Source: Aegilops tauschii subsp. strangulata (taxonomy: Eukaryota; Streptophyta; Magnoliopsida; Poales; Poaceae). From it: 64,000 bases of DNA. Below are positions 54,601 through 64,000 of this stretch, piece by piece. The notes below the pieces were generated by a model. That model worked only from the letters and a program-made list of their open reading frames with translations, did not search any database and was not told the DNA's origin. Every line of letters begins with the position of its first letter. The stretch's first letter is position 1. A program made the translations under genes and the position numbers. The DNA is taken from the NCBI RefSeq assembly GCF_002575655.3, contig NC_053037.3, forward strand, positions 142,115,207 to 142,179,206, read 5' to 3'.

Positions 54601-55870
54601 AGAATAGCACATATCATGTGAAGAAGCAAAAACTTAGGCTTAACCAAAACTAACCAATTATTGTTGAAGAAGAAAGGTGGGATGCCAACCGGGGCATCCC
54701 CAAGCTTAGATGTTTGAGACTTCTTGAAATATTGACTAGGGATGCCTTGGGCATCCCTAAGCTTGAGCTTTTGTGTCTCCTTAATTCCTTTTATATCACG
54801 GTTTTCCTAAATCTTAAAAACTTCATGCACACAAAACCCAACAAGAATTCATGAGGTGAGTTAGTATAAATCCATGCAAAACCTTATCATTCTCTACTGT
54901 AGAAAATCACTAAAATTATAATTAGACATTGCATACTAAATGCCTCTGCATATTTAATACTCCCATCCTCAAATAGAATAATTAAACAAGCAAAAATATG
55001 CAAACAATGCAAACATAACAACAATCTATCTAAACAGAACAGTCTGTAAAGAATGCAAGAGGAATCATACTTCCCTAACCCCAAAAATTCTGAAAAATTA
55101 CCACACTGTAGAAAATTTGTTTTTCTCATTGTGTAAAAATTTCAAGATTTTATCATGTTCTTACTATTCACAAATATTCAAAACATGACAACAAACTCTC
55201 TGTTTTCAAAACAGCGACATATAGACTTGCAAAATAAGCATGGTAAAGGCTACACTTGACTTTTTATCAAACTAAAAGATGCAAAACATTACTCTAAATA
55301 TCAGCAAGTAAATACTAATAAAAGAAGATGACGCTCCAAGCAAAACACATATCACGTGGTGAATAAAAATATAGCTCCAAGTAAGGTTACCGATGAACGA
55401 AGACGAAAGAGGGGATGCCATCCGGGGCATCCCCATGCTTAGGCTCTTGGTTGTCCTTGAATATTACCTTGGGTGCCTTGGGCATCCCCAAGTTTAGGCT
55501 CTTGCCACTCCTTATTCCATAGTCCGTCGAAACTTTACCCAAAACTTGAAAACTTCACAACACAAAACTCAACAGAAAATCTTATGAGATCTGTTAGTAT
55601 AATAAAACAAATCATTCACTTTGGTACTGTCAAGACAAGATTCATAATTTTTCTCACATGATGCCTGCTGTACCCTATCATTTCTACAATTTATATTAAG
55701 AAATATAAGCCATAGAAACTAGAAAACAAGCAAACTATGCATAAAAAATAGAACAGTTTGTAAAGATCTGAATTGAAATCACACTTCTGTAACTCGAAAA
55801 ATTCTGAAAAATTAGGAAAATCTAGAAAATGTGTATATCAATCTTGTGTAAAAACTTCATATTAAAAGTA
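54600..55870 (-). repeat. Two diverged direct repeats of about 550-600 bp
   Basis: Segments 54600-55200 and 55330-55870 share ordered words: cggggcatcccca, tgccttgggcatccc, acaaaacccaaca/acaaaactcaaca, gagttagtataa/tgttagtataat, acagaacagt, aaattctgaaaaatta and gtgtaaaa. They are too diverged for a recent duplication. Confidence 0.65.
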
Positions 55871-56115
55871 CGTTCCAGTGAATTTTCAAAATTCCTGGGA
55901 TAGGAGCAAAGTTTCTGTTTTTGCACAGAATCAAGTCAACTATCATCCATACTATCCTAAAGGTTTTACTTGGCATTATATTGAAACAAAAGCTATAAAA
56001 TATTATTACTACAGTAGCATAATAATGTGAACACACAGAAATAGTAGGGGTAAATGTTAGGTTGTCTCCCAACAAGCGCTTTTCTTTAATGCCTTTTTAG
56101 CTAGGCATGATGATT

Positions 56116-57124
56116 TCAATGATGCTCACCTAAAAGATACGAATTGAAACACAAACAGAGCATCATGAAACATATGTGGCAAGCACATTTAAGTCTAACC
56201 CACTTCCTATGCATAGGGATTTTGTGAGCAAACAACTTATGAGAACAAGAATGAACTAGCATAGGAAGGAAAAGCAAGCATGACTTCAAAACTTTCAACA
56301 CATAGAGAGGAAACTTGATATTATTGAGATATGTAAAAGCATATGTTCCTCTCTCATAATAATTTTCAGTGGCATCATGAATGAATTCAACAATATAACC
56401 ATCACATAAAGCATTACTTTCATGATCCATAAGCATAGAAATTTTACTACTCTCCACATAAGCAAAACTCTTCTCACTCGGAATAGTGTGGGAGTATTAT
56501 AAGAAACTCAAATACTATAAATTGTTTCCACATTAAAAGAATAATGTTCAAAAAAGGGTAATCATAATTATGACTAGCTTTATAAATATAATCATCACTA
56601 CTTTTTATAATAGAAGTGCCATCACAATAATCATCATAAGTAGCGACTTTGTTCTCATCATAATCAATTGAAACCTCGTCCAAGATAGTGGAATAATTAC
56701 TAAATAAAGTCATGACCTCTCCAAATCCTCTTTTATCATTGTAATAAGATTCAATACCCTCCAAAATAGTGGGCTCATTACTTCCTAAAGTTGACACTCT
56801 TCCAAACCCAATTTTATCAATATAATCATCATAAATAGGAGGCATTCTATCATCAAAAAACAATTTCTTATCAAAACTTGGGGGACTAAAAATATCATCT
56901 TCATCAAACATAGCATCCCCAAGCTTGTAGCTTTGCATATCATTAGCATCATGGATATTCAAAGAATTCATACTAACAACATTGCAATCATGCTCATCAT
57001 TCAAAAATTTAGTGCCAAACATTTTATAGACTTCTTTTTCCAACACTTGAGCACAATTTTCCTTTCCATCATTTTCACGAAAGATATTAAAAAGATGAAG
57101 CATATGTGGCAACCTCAATTCCAT
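56116..57124 (-). pseudogene. ORF of unknown function in the LARD-like element
   Basis: Minus strand frame 57124-56474 (216 codons, starting MELRLPHMLHLFN), then after a frameshift and stop near 56470 a second frame 56457-56116 (starting MESSKISMLMDHESNALC, 113 codons) that looks like its continuation. The first part is acidic and tyrosine-rich, with repeats of the type MPPIYDDYIDKIGFGRVSTL and ESYYNDKRGFGEVMTL. The second has a hydrophobic stretch, FPLYVLKVLKSCLLFLPML. It starts 100-120 bp after the PBS, the position gag normally occupies, but no capsid, zinc knuckle or protease motif is visible. I do not recognise it. Length with both parts would be about 330 residues. Confidence 0.6.
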
Positions 57125-57221
57125 TGTTTTGTAGTTTTCTTTTAGACTAAACTAGTGATAAAACAAGAAACTAAAAGATTCAATTGCAAGATCTAAAGAT
57201 ATACCTTCAAGCACTAACCTC

Positions 57222-57240
57222 ACCGGCAACGGCACCAGAA
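57222..57240 (-). promoter_or_regulatory. Primer binding site of the LARD-like element
   Basis: Minus strand tggtgccgttgccgg, close to the tRNA-Asp-type PBS used by many plant Gypsy elements, a few bases past the end of the 5' LTR (57248). Confidence 0.65.
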
Positions 57241-57247
57241 AAGAGCT

Positions 57248-59220
57248 TGATGTCTACTATGCAACCTTCTTCTTGTAGACTCGTGTTGGGCCTCCAAGCA
57301 CACAGTTTTATAGGACAATAGCAAATTTCCCTCAAGTGGATGAAGATGGTCTCTCTCAAACAACCCTGCAACCAAATAACAAAGAGTCTCTTGTTTCCCC
57401 AACATACCCAATACAATGGTAAATTGTATAGGTGCACTAGTTCGGTGAAGAGATGGTGATACAAGCGTAATATGGATGGTAGATATAGGTTTTTGTAATC
57501 TGAAAATATAAAAACAGAAAGGTAGCAAGTAATAAAAGTGAGCGAAAACGGTATTGCAATGCTTGGAAACAAGGCCTAGGGTTCATACTTTCACTAGTGC
57601 AAGTTCTCTCAACAATGATAACATAATTAGATCATATGACAATCCCTCAACGTGCAACAAAGAATCACTCCAAAGTTTCGATTGGAGAACGTGGAACAAA
57701 AACTTGCATCAACCCCTATGCATAGATTACCCCAATCTCACCTCGGGAATCCGCAAGTTGAGTGCCAAAACATACATCAAGTAAATCAATAGAACATCCC
57801 ATTGTCACCATAGATATCCCATCGCAAGACATACATCAATTGTTCTCAAATCCAATACTCAATCCAACATAAAGGATCCTCAAACAGCAAGACTCAATTC
57901 ATCACAACAAGAGATAGAGAGGGAAGAAACACCATATGATCCAACTATAATAACAAAACTTGTGGTACATCAAGATCATGCCATATCAAGAACAGAGAGA
58001 GAGAGAGATCAAACACATAGCTACTAGTACATACCCGATCAGCCCCGAGGGTGAACTACTCCCTCCTCGTCATGGAGACCGCCGGGATGATGAAGATGGC
58101 CACCGGTGATGGTTTCCCCCTCCGGCAGGGTGCCGGAACAGGCTCCCGATTGGTTTTTCCTGGCTACAGAGGCTTGCGGCGGCGGAACTCCCGATCTAGG
58201 TTTATTTTCGGGGTTTTCCCTATTTATAAGAATTTTTGGCGTCGGGAACAAGTCAGGGGGTCCACGAGGCGACAACAAGGCAGGGGGGCGCGCCCTCCGC
58301 CCTTGTGGATGCCCCGTGGCTCCTCTGGCCCAACTCTTTTACTTCGGGGTAGGGATGGCACCCACATGATTTGGGTACGGGTGAAGCCACCCCATACCCT
58401 TACCCGCCTCATTTGAGTTCACCCATCACCCGTACCCATACCCGCTAGTGGGTACAATTTTTTCCCATACCCGTCACCCGACAGGGTAAATGGGTACCCG
58501 CGAGTAAAAATACCCATGTTTGAATAACATTAATTTGAGAATCACATAATTATAAAGAACAACACGCAATCATATTTTCTAAACAACAACACGTAATAAC
58601 ATCAATACATAGTTATAAACAACAACACATCTAAAACAACAACACAATCTATAAAAATCAACACTTTCTTGTAAACAATGACACATCAAAACATCAACAC
58701 TTAGTCATAAATAATAGTAAATAGTCATAAAATTTAAGTTGACAAACTCACGACAAAGTGTAGAGGTAATTTGTCCATGTTTGTTAGATATTATAAGGGT
58801 GCATGGGTACGCGGGTATGGTTATGTTATCCCATACCCGTACCCACTCTACCCAATGGGTTTGAGATTTTTCCTATTATATACACATAGGTAATGTTTTG
58901 TATCATACCCTTACCCTGATAGGGTTTTTACCCGCAGGGTACATGGGTAATGGGTACCCATTGCCATCCCTACTTCGAGGGCTTCTTCTGGTCCATAAAA
59001 GATCACCGTAAAGTTTCAGCTTGTTTGGACTCTGTTTGGTATTCCTTTTCTGTAGAACTCAAAAACAAGGAAAAAAACACAAACTGGCACTGGGCTCTAG
59101 GTTAATAGGTTAGTCCCGAAAATAATATATAGTAGCATATAAATGCATATAAAACATCCAAAATGGTTAATATAATAGCATGGAACAATCAAAAATTATA
59201 GATACGTTGGAGGCGTATCA
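57248..59220 (-). repeat. 5' LTR of the LARD-like element, carrying a hAT insertion
   Basis: Without the 631-bp insertion and duplication the LTR is about 1,342 bp. It starts on the minus strand tgatacgcctccaacgtatc at 59220 and ends gtagacatca at 57248. Confidence 0.85.
58350..58972. mobile_element. Non-autonomous hAT MITE in an LTR
   Basis: Ends tagggatggca and tgccatcccta are perfect inverted repeats. The 8-bp TSD is cttcgggg (58342-58349) and cttcgagg (58973-58980), one mismatch. Subterminal regions are filled with tacccg, acccat and gggtac words in both orientations. The middle is AT-rich and non-coding. Confidence 0.88.
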
Positions 59221-59953
59221 CACCCCCCCCCCCCGGCAAGATATGGGCCTTATGGGCCAGAGGAGGGGACAGACCAGCCCACAAGGGGGCTGGTGCGCCC
59301 CCGCCCTTGTTTAGCCAGCCCTAGGGAAGGAAAAAGGGGAGGGCTAGCCCCTCCTTCCTTTCCCTCTCATGGGGGAAAGGAAAGGGGGGCGCCACCCTCC
59401 CGTGCCTTTCCCCGCACTCCAAATAAGGAAAGTGGGGGCACGGCTTGGGAGGGACCCCAAGTAGGATTCCTCCTACTTGTGTGCCTCCTTTGGCTGCTCC
59501 TCCCTCCCTCCCACCTATATATATGTGGGAGAGGGCGCCTAGCACACCATAGATCAATTGTTAACCGTGTGTGGTGGCCCCCTCCATCGTTTACACCCCC
59601 GGTCATATTTTTGTAGTGCTTAGGCGAAGCCCTGCGGAGATCACTTCACCATCACCGTCACCACGTCGTTGTGCTGATGGAACTCATCTACTACCTTGAC
59701 ATCTTGCTGGATCAAGAAGGCGAGGGACGTCATTGAGCTGAACGTGTGCAGAACGCGGAGGTGCCGTGCATTCGGTACTTGATCGGTTGAAGCGCGAAGA
59801 AGTTCGACTACATCAACCGCGTTGTAAAACGCTTCCGCTTACGGTCTACGAGGGTACGTAGACACACTCTTCCCCTCGTTGCTATGCATCTCCATGGATA
59901 GATCATTGCGTGTGCGTAGAATTTTTTTGTTTTCCATGCAACGATTCCCAACA
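59221..59953 (+). repeat. 5' LTR (3' part) of the Copia element
   Basis: Starts in a poly-C run, has TATATATA near 59515-59523, and ends cgattcccaaca before the PBS. Confidence 0.8.
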
Positions 59954-61189
59954 GTGGCATCAGAGCCAGGTATATGTGTAGATGATATGCACAAGTAGAA
60001 CACAAAGAAGTTGTGGGCGGTGATGTTCATACTGCTTACCACCAACGTCTAATTTTGATTCGGCGGCATTGTGGGATGAAGCGGCCCGGACCAACCTTAC
60101 ATGTCCATGCACATGAGTCTGGTTCCACCAACTGACATGCAACTAGTTTTGCATAAAGGTGGTTGGCGGGTGTCTGTTTCTCCTACTTTAGTTGAATCAA
60201 ATTTGACTGCGGCCGGTCCTTGAAGAAGTTTAAAATAGCAAACTTGATAAATACCATTGTGGTTTTTGCCGTAGGTAAGAACGGTTCTTGCTAGAAACCC
60301 GTAGCAGCCACGTATAACTTGCAACAACAAAGTAGAGGACGTCTAACTTGTTTTTGCAGGGTATGTTGTGATGTGACATGGTCAAGACATGATGTGATAT
60401 ACATTATTGTATGAGATGATCATGTTTTGTAATTTATCGGCAACCGGCAGGAGCCTTATGGTTGTCTCTTTATTGTATGAAATGCAAACGCCATGTAATT
60501 GCTTTACTTTATCGCTATGCGTTAGCAATAGTTGTAGAAGCAATAGTTGGCAAGATGACCACGACACAGCGATGGAGATCAAGGTGTCGAGCCGGTGATG
60601 ATGGAGATCATGACGATGCTTTGGAGATGGAGATCAAAAGCACGAGATGATGATGGCCATATCATGTCAAATATTTTGATTGCATGTGATGTTTATCTTT
60701 TATGCATCTTATTTTGCTTAGAACGACGATAGCATTATAAGATGATCCCTTCACTAAATTTCAAGATATAAGTCTTCTCCCCGAGTATGCACCATTGCGA
60801 AAGTTCGTCGTTTCGAGACACCACGTGATGATCGGGTGTGATAGACTCTACGTTCACATACAATGGGTGTGAGATAGTTTTGCACATGCAGAATACTTGG
60901 GTTAAACTTGACGAGCCTATCATGTACAGACATGGCCTCGGAACACTGGGGACCGAAAGGTCGAACATGAGTCATATAGTAGATATGATCAACATAGAGA
61001 TGTTCACCATTGATGACTACCCCATCTCACGTGATGATCGAACATGGGTTAGTTGATTTGCATCATGTTTCCTTAAATAACTTGAGGGATGTTAATTTAA
61101 GTGGGAGTTCATTAGTAATTTCATTAGTTGAACTTAAATTTATCATGAACTTAGTCTTAATAGTTTTTGCATATCTATGTTGTAGATCA
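59954..61189 (+). other. Copia PBS and leader
   Basis: PBS tggcatcagagccagg at 59955-59970 (initiator-Met tRNA complement). The leader is related to the one at 6663-6860 and contains runs such as gatgatcgggtgtgatagac and acgtgatgatcg typical of the Angela leader. No ORF is supported. Confidence 0.75.
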
Positions 61190-62100
61190 ATAGCTCACAA
61201 TATAGCTTCTCTATTTTTGATATGTTCCTAGAGAAAAATAAGTTGAAAGATGATAGTAGCAATGATGCGGATTTGGTCCGTGATTTGAGGATTATCCTCA
61301 TTGTTGCACAGAAGAATTATGTCCTTAAACCACCGCTAGGTGACAGACCTATTGCAGGAGCTAATGCAGATGTTATGAACGTTTGACAAGATCGATATGA
61401 TAACTACTTGATAGTTTAGTGCATCATGATTTTCGGCTTGGAATCGGGGCTTCAAAGACATTTTGAATGCCATAGAACATATGAGATGTTCCAAGAGCTG
61501 AAATTGGTATTTCAGACTTATGCCCGTGTTGAGAGGTATGATACCTCTGACAAGTATTTTGCCTACAAGATGGAGGAGAATAGCTCGGCCAGTGAGCATG
61601 TACTCAGAATGTCTGGGTACTACAATCGCTTAAATCAAGTGGGAGTTAATATTCTAGATAAGATAGTGATTGACAGAGTTCTCTAGTCACTATCATCAAG
61701 GTATTAGAACTTCATGATGAACTATAATATGCAAGGGATGATGAAAACGATTCCCGAGATCTTTGCGATGTTGAAATCTACGAAGGTAGAAATCAAGAAA
61801 GAGCATCAAGTGTTGATGGTTAGCAAGACTACTAGTTTCAAGAAAAAAGGGCGAGGGAAAGAAAGGGAACTTCATGAAGAATGACAAACAAGTTGTCGCT
61901 CCCACGAAGAAGCCCAAAGCTGGACCCAAGCCAGAAACTGAGTGCTTCTACTGCATAGGAAATTGGTCACTGGAAGTGGAACTGCCCCAAATACTTGGCG
62001 GATAAGAAGGATGGCAAAGTGAACAAAGATATATTTGATATACATGTTATTGATGTGTACTTTACTAGTGTTCGTAGTAACCCCAGGGTATTTGATATCG
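61190..62100 (+). pseudogene. Copia gag, degraded
   Basis: Pieces in shifting frames: LEKNKLKDDSSNDADLVRDL near 61230 then stops, then 61426-61686 with MFQELKLVFQTYARVERYDT and SASEHVLRMSGYYNRLNQVG. A stop at 61684 is followed by a Lys-rich part and a zinc-knuckle remnant (ECFYCIG, whose HxxxxC half lies in another frame). Not translatable. Confidence 0.8.
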
Positions 62101-62359
62101 GTTCAGTTGCTAAGATTAGTAACTCGAAACAGGAGTTGTAGAATAAACAGAGACTAGTTAAGGGCGAGGTGACGATGTGTGTTGGAAGTGATTCCAAGGT
62201 TGATACGATCACCATCGCACACTCCCTCTACCTTCGGGATTAGTGTTGAACCTAAAAAAATGTTATTTGGTGTTTGCGTTGAGCATGAATATGATTAGAC
62301 CATGTTTATTGCAATACGGCTATTCATTTAAGTCAGAGAATAATTGTTGTTCTATTTAA

Positions 62360-63355
62360 ATGGATGGTCATACACCCAATGTGAATGGTTTATTGAATCT
62401 CGATTGTAGTGATACACATATTCATAATATTGATGCCAAAAGATGCAAAGTTAATAATGATAGTGCAACATACTTGTGGCACTGCCGTTTAGGTCATATT
62501 GGTGTAAAACACAGGAAGAAACTCCAAGCGGATGGAATTTTGGAATCACTTGATTATGAATCATCTGATACTTGCGAACCATGTCTCATGGGCAAGATGA
62601 CTAAAACTCCGTTCTTCGGAACAAGAAGCGAGATAATGACTTATTGGAAATAATACATACCGATGTATGAGGTCCGATGAGTGTTGAAGCACGTGGCAGA
62701 TATCATTATTTTCTGACCTTCACAGATGATTTGAGTAGGTATGGGTATATCTGCTTGATGAAACACAAGTCTGAAACATTTGAAAAGTTCAAAGAATTTC
62801 ATAGTGAAGTATCATCGTAACAAGAAAATAAAGTTTCTACGATCCGATCGCGGAAGCGAATATTAGAATTACGAGTTTGGCCTTCATTCAAAAGAGTGTG
62901 GAATTGTTTCACAACTCACGCCACCTGGAACACCATAGCGTAATGGTGTGTCCAAACGTCGTAACCATACTTTATTGGATATGGTGTGTTCTATGATGTC
63001 TCTTACCAATTTACCACTATCATTTCGAGGTTATGCATTAGAGACAGCCGCATTCATGTTAAATAGGGCACCATCTAAATCCGTTGAGACGACACCGTAT
63101 GAACTATGGTTTGGCAAGAAACCTAAGTTGTCTTTTCTTAAAGTTTGGGGTTGCGACACTTATGTCAAAAGGCTGCAGCCTGATAAGCTCAAACCCAAAT
63201 CGGAGAAGTGTGTCTTCATAGGATACCCTAAGGAAACAATTGGGTACACCTTCTACCACGGATCTGAAGGCAAGATCTTTGTTGCTATGAATGGATCCTT
63301 TCTAGAGAAGGAGTTTCTCTCGAAAGAAGTGAGTGGGAGGAAAGTAGAACATTGA
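62360..63355 (+). pseudogene. Copia integrase, degraded
   Basis: The pre-integrase zinc region is at 62470-62600: LWHCRLGHIGVKHRKKLQ and CEPCLMGKM. The core shows TDDLSRYGYICLM (first Asp) and RSDRGSEY (second Asp), with several stops between (for example after SSQ and after PPGTP). The catalytic glutamate position reads GVSKRRNHTLLDM, Lys in place of Glu, consistent with a G-to-A change. The C-terminal part 62948-63355 is open (WFGKKPKLSFLKVWGCDTYV). Confidence 0.88.
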
Positions 63356-63380
63356 TGAGGTAATTGTACCTTCTCTCGAA

Positions 63381-64000
63381 TTGGATAGTAGCACGTCCGA
63401 GAAATCTATTCCCGTGATGCCTACACCAACTAGAGAGGAAGCTAATGATGATGATCATAAAACTTCAGATCAAGTTACTACTAAACTTCGTAGGTTGACC
63501 AGAGCACGATCCACACCAGAGTTGTACGGTAGTCCTGTCCTGGAAGTCATGTTACTAGACCAAGGCGAACCTACGAACTATGAAGAAGCTATGATGAGCC
63601 CAGATTCTGACAGATGGCTTGAGGCCATGAAATTCTAGATAGGATCCATGTATGAGAACAAAGTATGGACTTTGGTGGACTTGCCCGATGATCGGCAAGT
63701 CATAGAGAATAAATGGATCTTCAAGAAGAAGACAGGCGCTGATGGTAATGTCACCATATAGAAAGCTCGACTTGTTGCGAAAGGTTTCGACAAGTTCAAG
63801 GAGTTGACTATGATGAGACCTTCTCACCCGTAGCGATGCTTAAGTCAGTCTGAATCATGTTAGCAATTGACGCATTTTATAATTATGAAATCTAGCAAAT
63901 GGATGTCAAAACTGCATTCCTTAATGGATTTCTTAAAGAAGAGTTGTATATGATGCAGCCAAAAGGTTTTGTCGATCTTAAAGGTGCTAACAAAGTGTGC
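63381..64000 (+). pseudogene. Copia reverse transcriptase, N-terminal part
   Basis: Linker RARSTPELYGSPVLEVML and EPTNYEEAMMSPDSDRWLEA, then after a stop (63638) the RT start VWTLVDLPDDRQVIENKWI and FKKKTGADGNVT. Further stops at 63760 and after 63830; the rest of RT, including the catalytic motif, is outside the window. Confidence 0.85.

Larger units (their letters stand above)
51807..59220 (-). mobile_element. LARD-like LTR retrotransposon without gag-pol, minus strand
   Basis: On the minus strand: 5' LTR 59220-57248 (including a hAT insertion), PBS, internal region 57247-52614 and a truncated 3' LTR 52613 to about 51807. LTRs start tgatacgcctccaacgtatc and tgatatgtctccaacgtatc. The internal region has no recognisable gag, RT or integrase, only one ORF of unknown function and non-coding repeats, so it must depend on enzymes supplied by other elements. 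The 3' LTR lacks about 600 bp of its inner end. Confidence 0.8.
59221..64000 (+). mobile_element. Angela/BARE-like Copia retrotransposon, decayed, cut by window end
   Basis: Contains a 5'-truncated LTR (59221-59953), PBS, leader, gag remnants, integrase remnants and the start of RT. Many stops and shifts. The left LTR end is lost where the LARD-like LTR begins, after a run of C. Confidence 0.88.

Noticed and set aside
59293..59616. ORFs in the Copia LTR (59293-59616 plus, 59321-59557 minus)
   Set aside because: GC-rich LTR leader sequence shared by BARE/Angela-type LTRs; no domain.

Overview
The window looks like a gene-poor, transposon-saturated stretch of a large grass genome, most likely Triticeae (wheat, Aegilops, barley or rye). 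The basis is a full LTR of BARE-1/Angela type, TA-flanked Stowaway and TTA-flanked Tourist MITEs, several nested Ty3/Gypsy elements of Athila, Tat and chromovirus type, and a compact two-exon cereal gene among them. No search was run, so family names rest on recognised motifs. Boundaries given to the base come from target site duplications (TSDs), LTR ends or splice consensus; other boundaries are approximate.

Layout. 1-398: end of a Tat-type Gypsy LTR in minus orientation. 399-1900: MITE-rich upstream region. 1901-4683: the only convincing host gene, a secreted SOUL/heme-binding family protein in two exons whose intron carries a LINE fragment. 5107-6418: broken PIF/Harbinger transposon. 6663-8617: truncated BARE/Angela-like Copia element (minus). 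8618-11621: non-coding DNA full of MITEs. 11622-16398: a complete but decayed Mutator-like element (MULE) with ~200-bp inverted ends and a four-exon transposase gene. 16868-23036: an L1-type LINE (minus) containing a hAT element.

23037-51338 is an Athila-like Gypsy element split twice. A 13.7-kb Tat-type Gypsy (24062-37730) sits at its gag/protease junction and an 8.8-kb chromovirus (40641-49473) sits inside its integrase. Both nested elements have matched LTRs and short TSDs, and the Athila reading frame rejoins across each. 51339-59220: an LTR fragment, then a minus-strand retrotransposon with no gag-pol (LARD-like) whose 5' LTR carries another hAT element. 59221-64000: a decayed Angela-like Copia element running off the window.

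Nearly all transposon genes carry stops or frameshifts, and many stops fit C-to-T or G-to-A changes, as expected for methylated silenced DNA. The most unusual feature is an antisense gene in the Tat element (32501-36206, minus). It has four exons with consensus splice sites, keeps one reading frame over about 1,009 codons apart from three stops, and has a TATA-like motif upstream. Other notable points are a gag ORF that opens inside the 5' LTR, a conserved-looking ORF of unknown function just after the primer binding site of the LARD-like element, a polypurine-tract-like motif repeated through that element, and palindromic GACGTC arrays in the chromovirus LTRs. I did not find a clearly novel defence or metabolic system.
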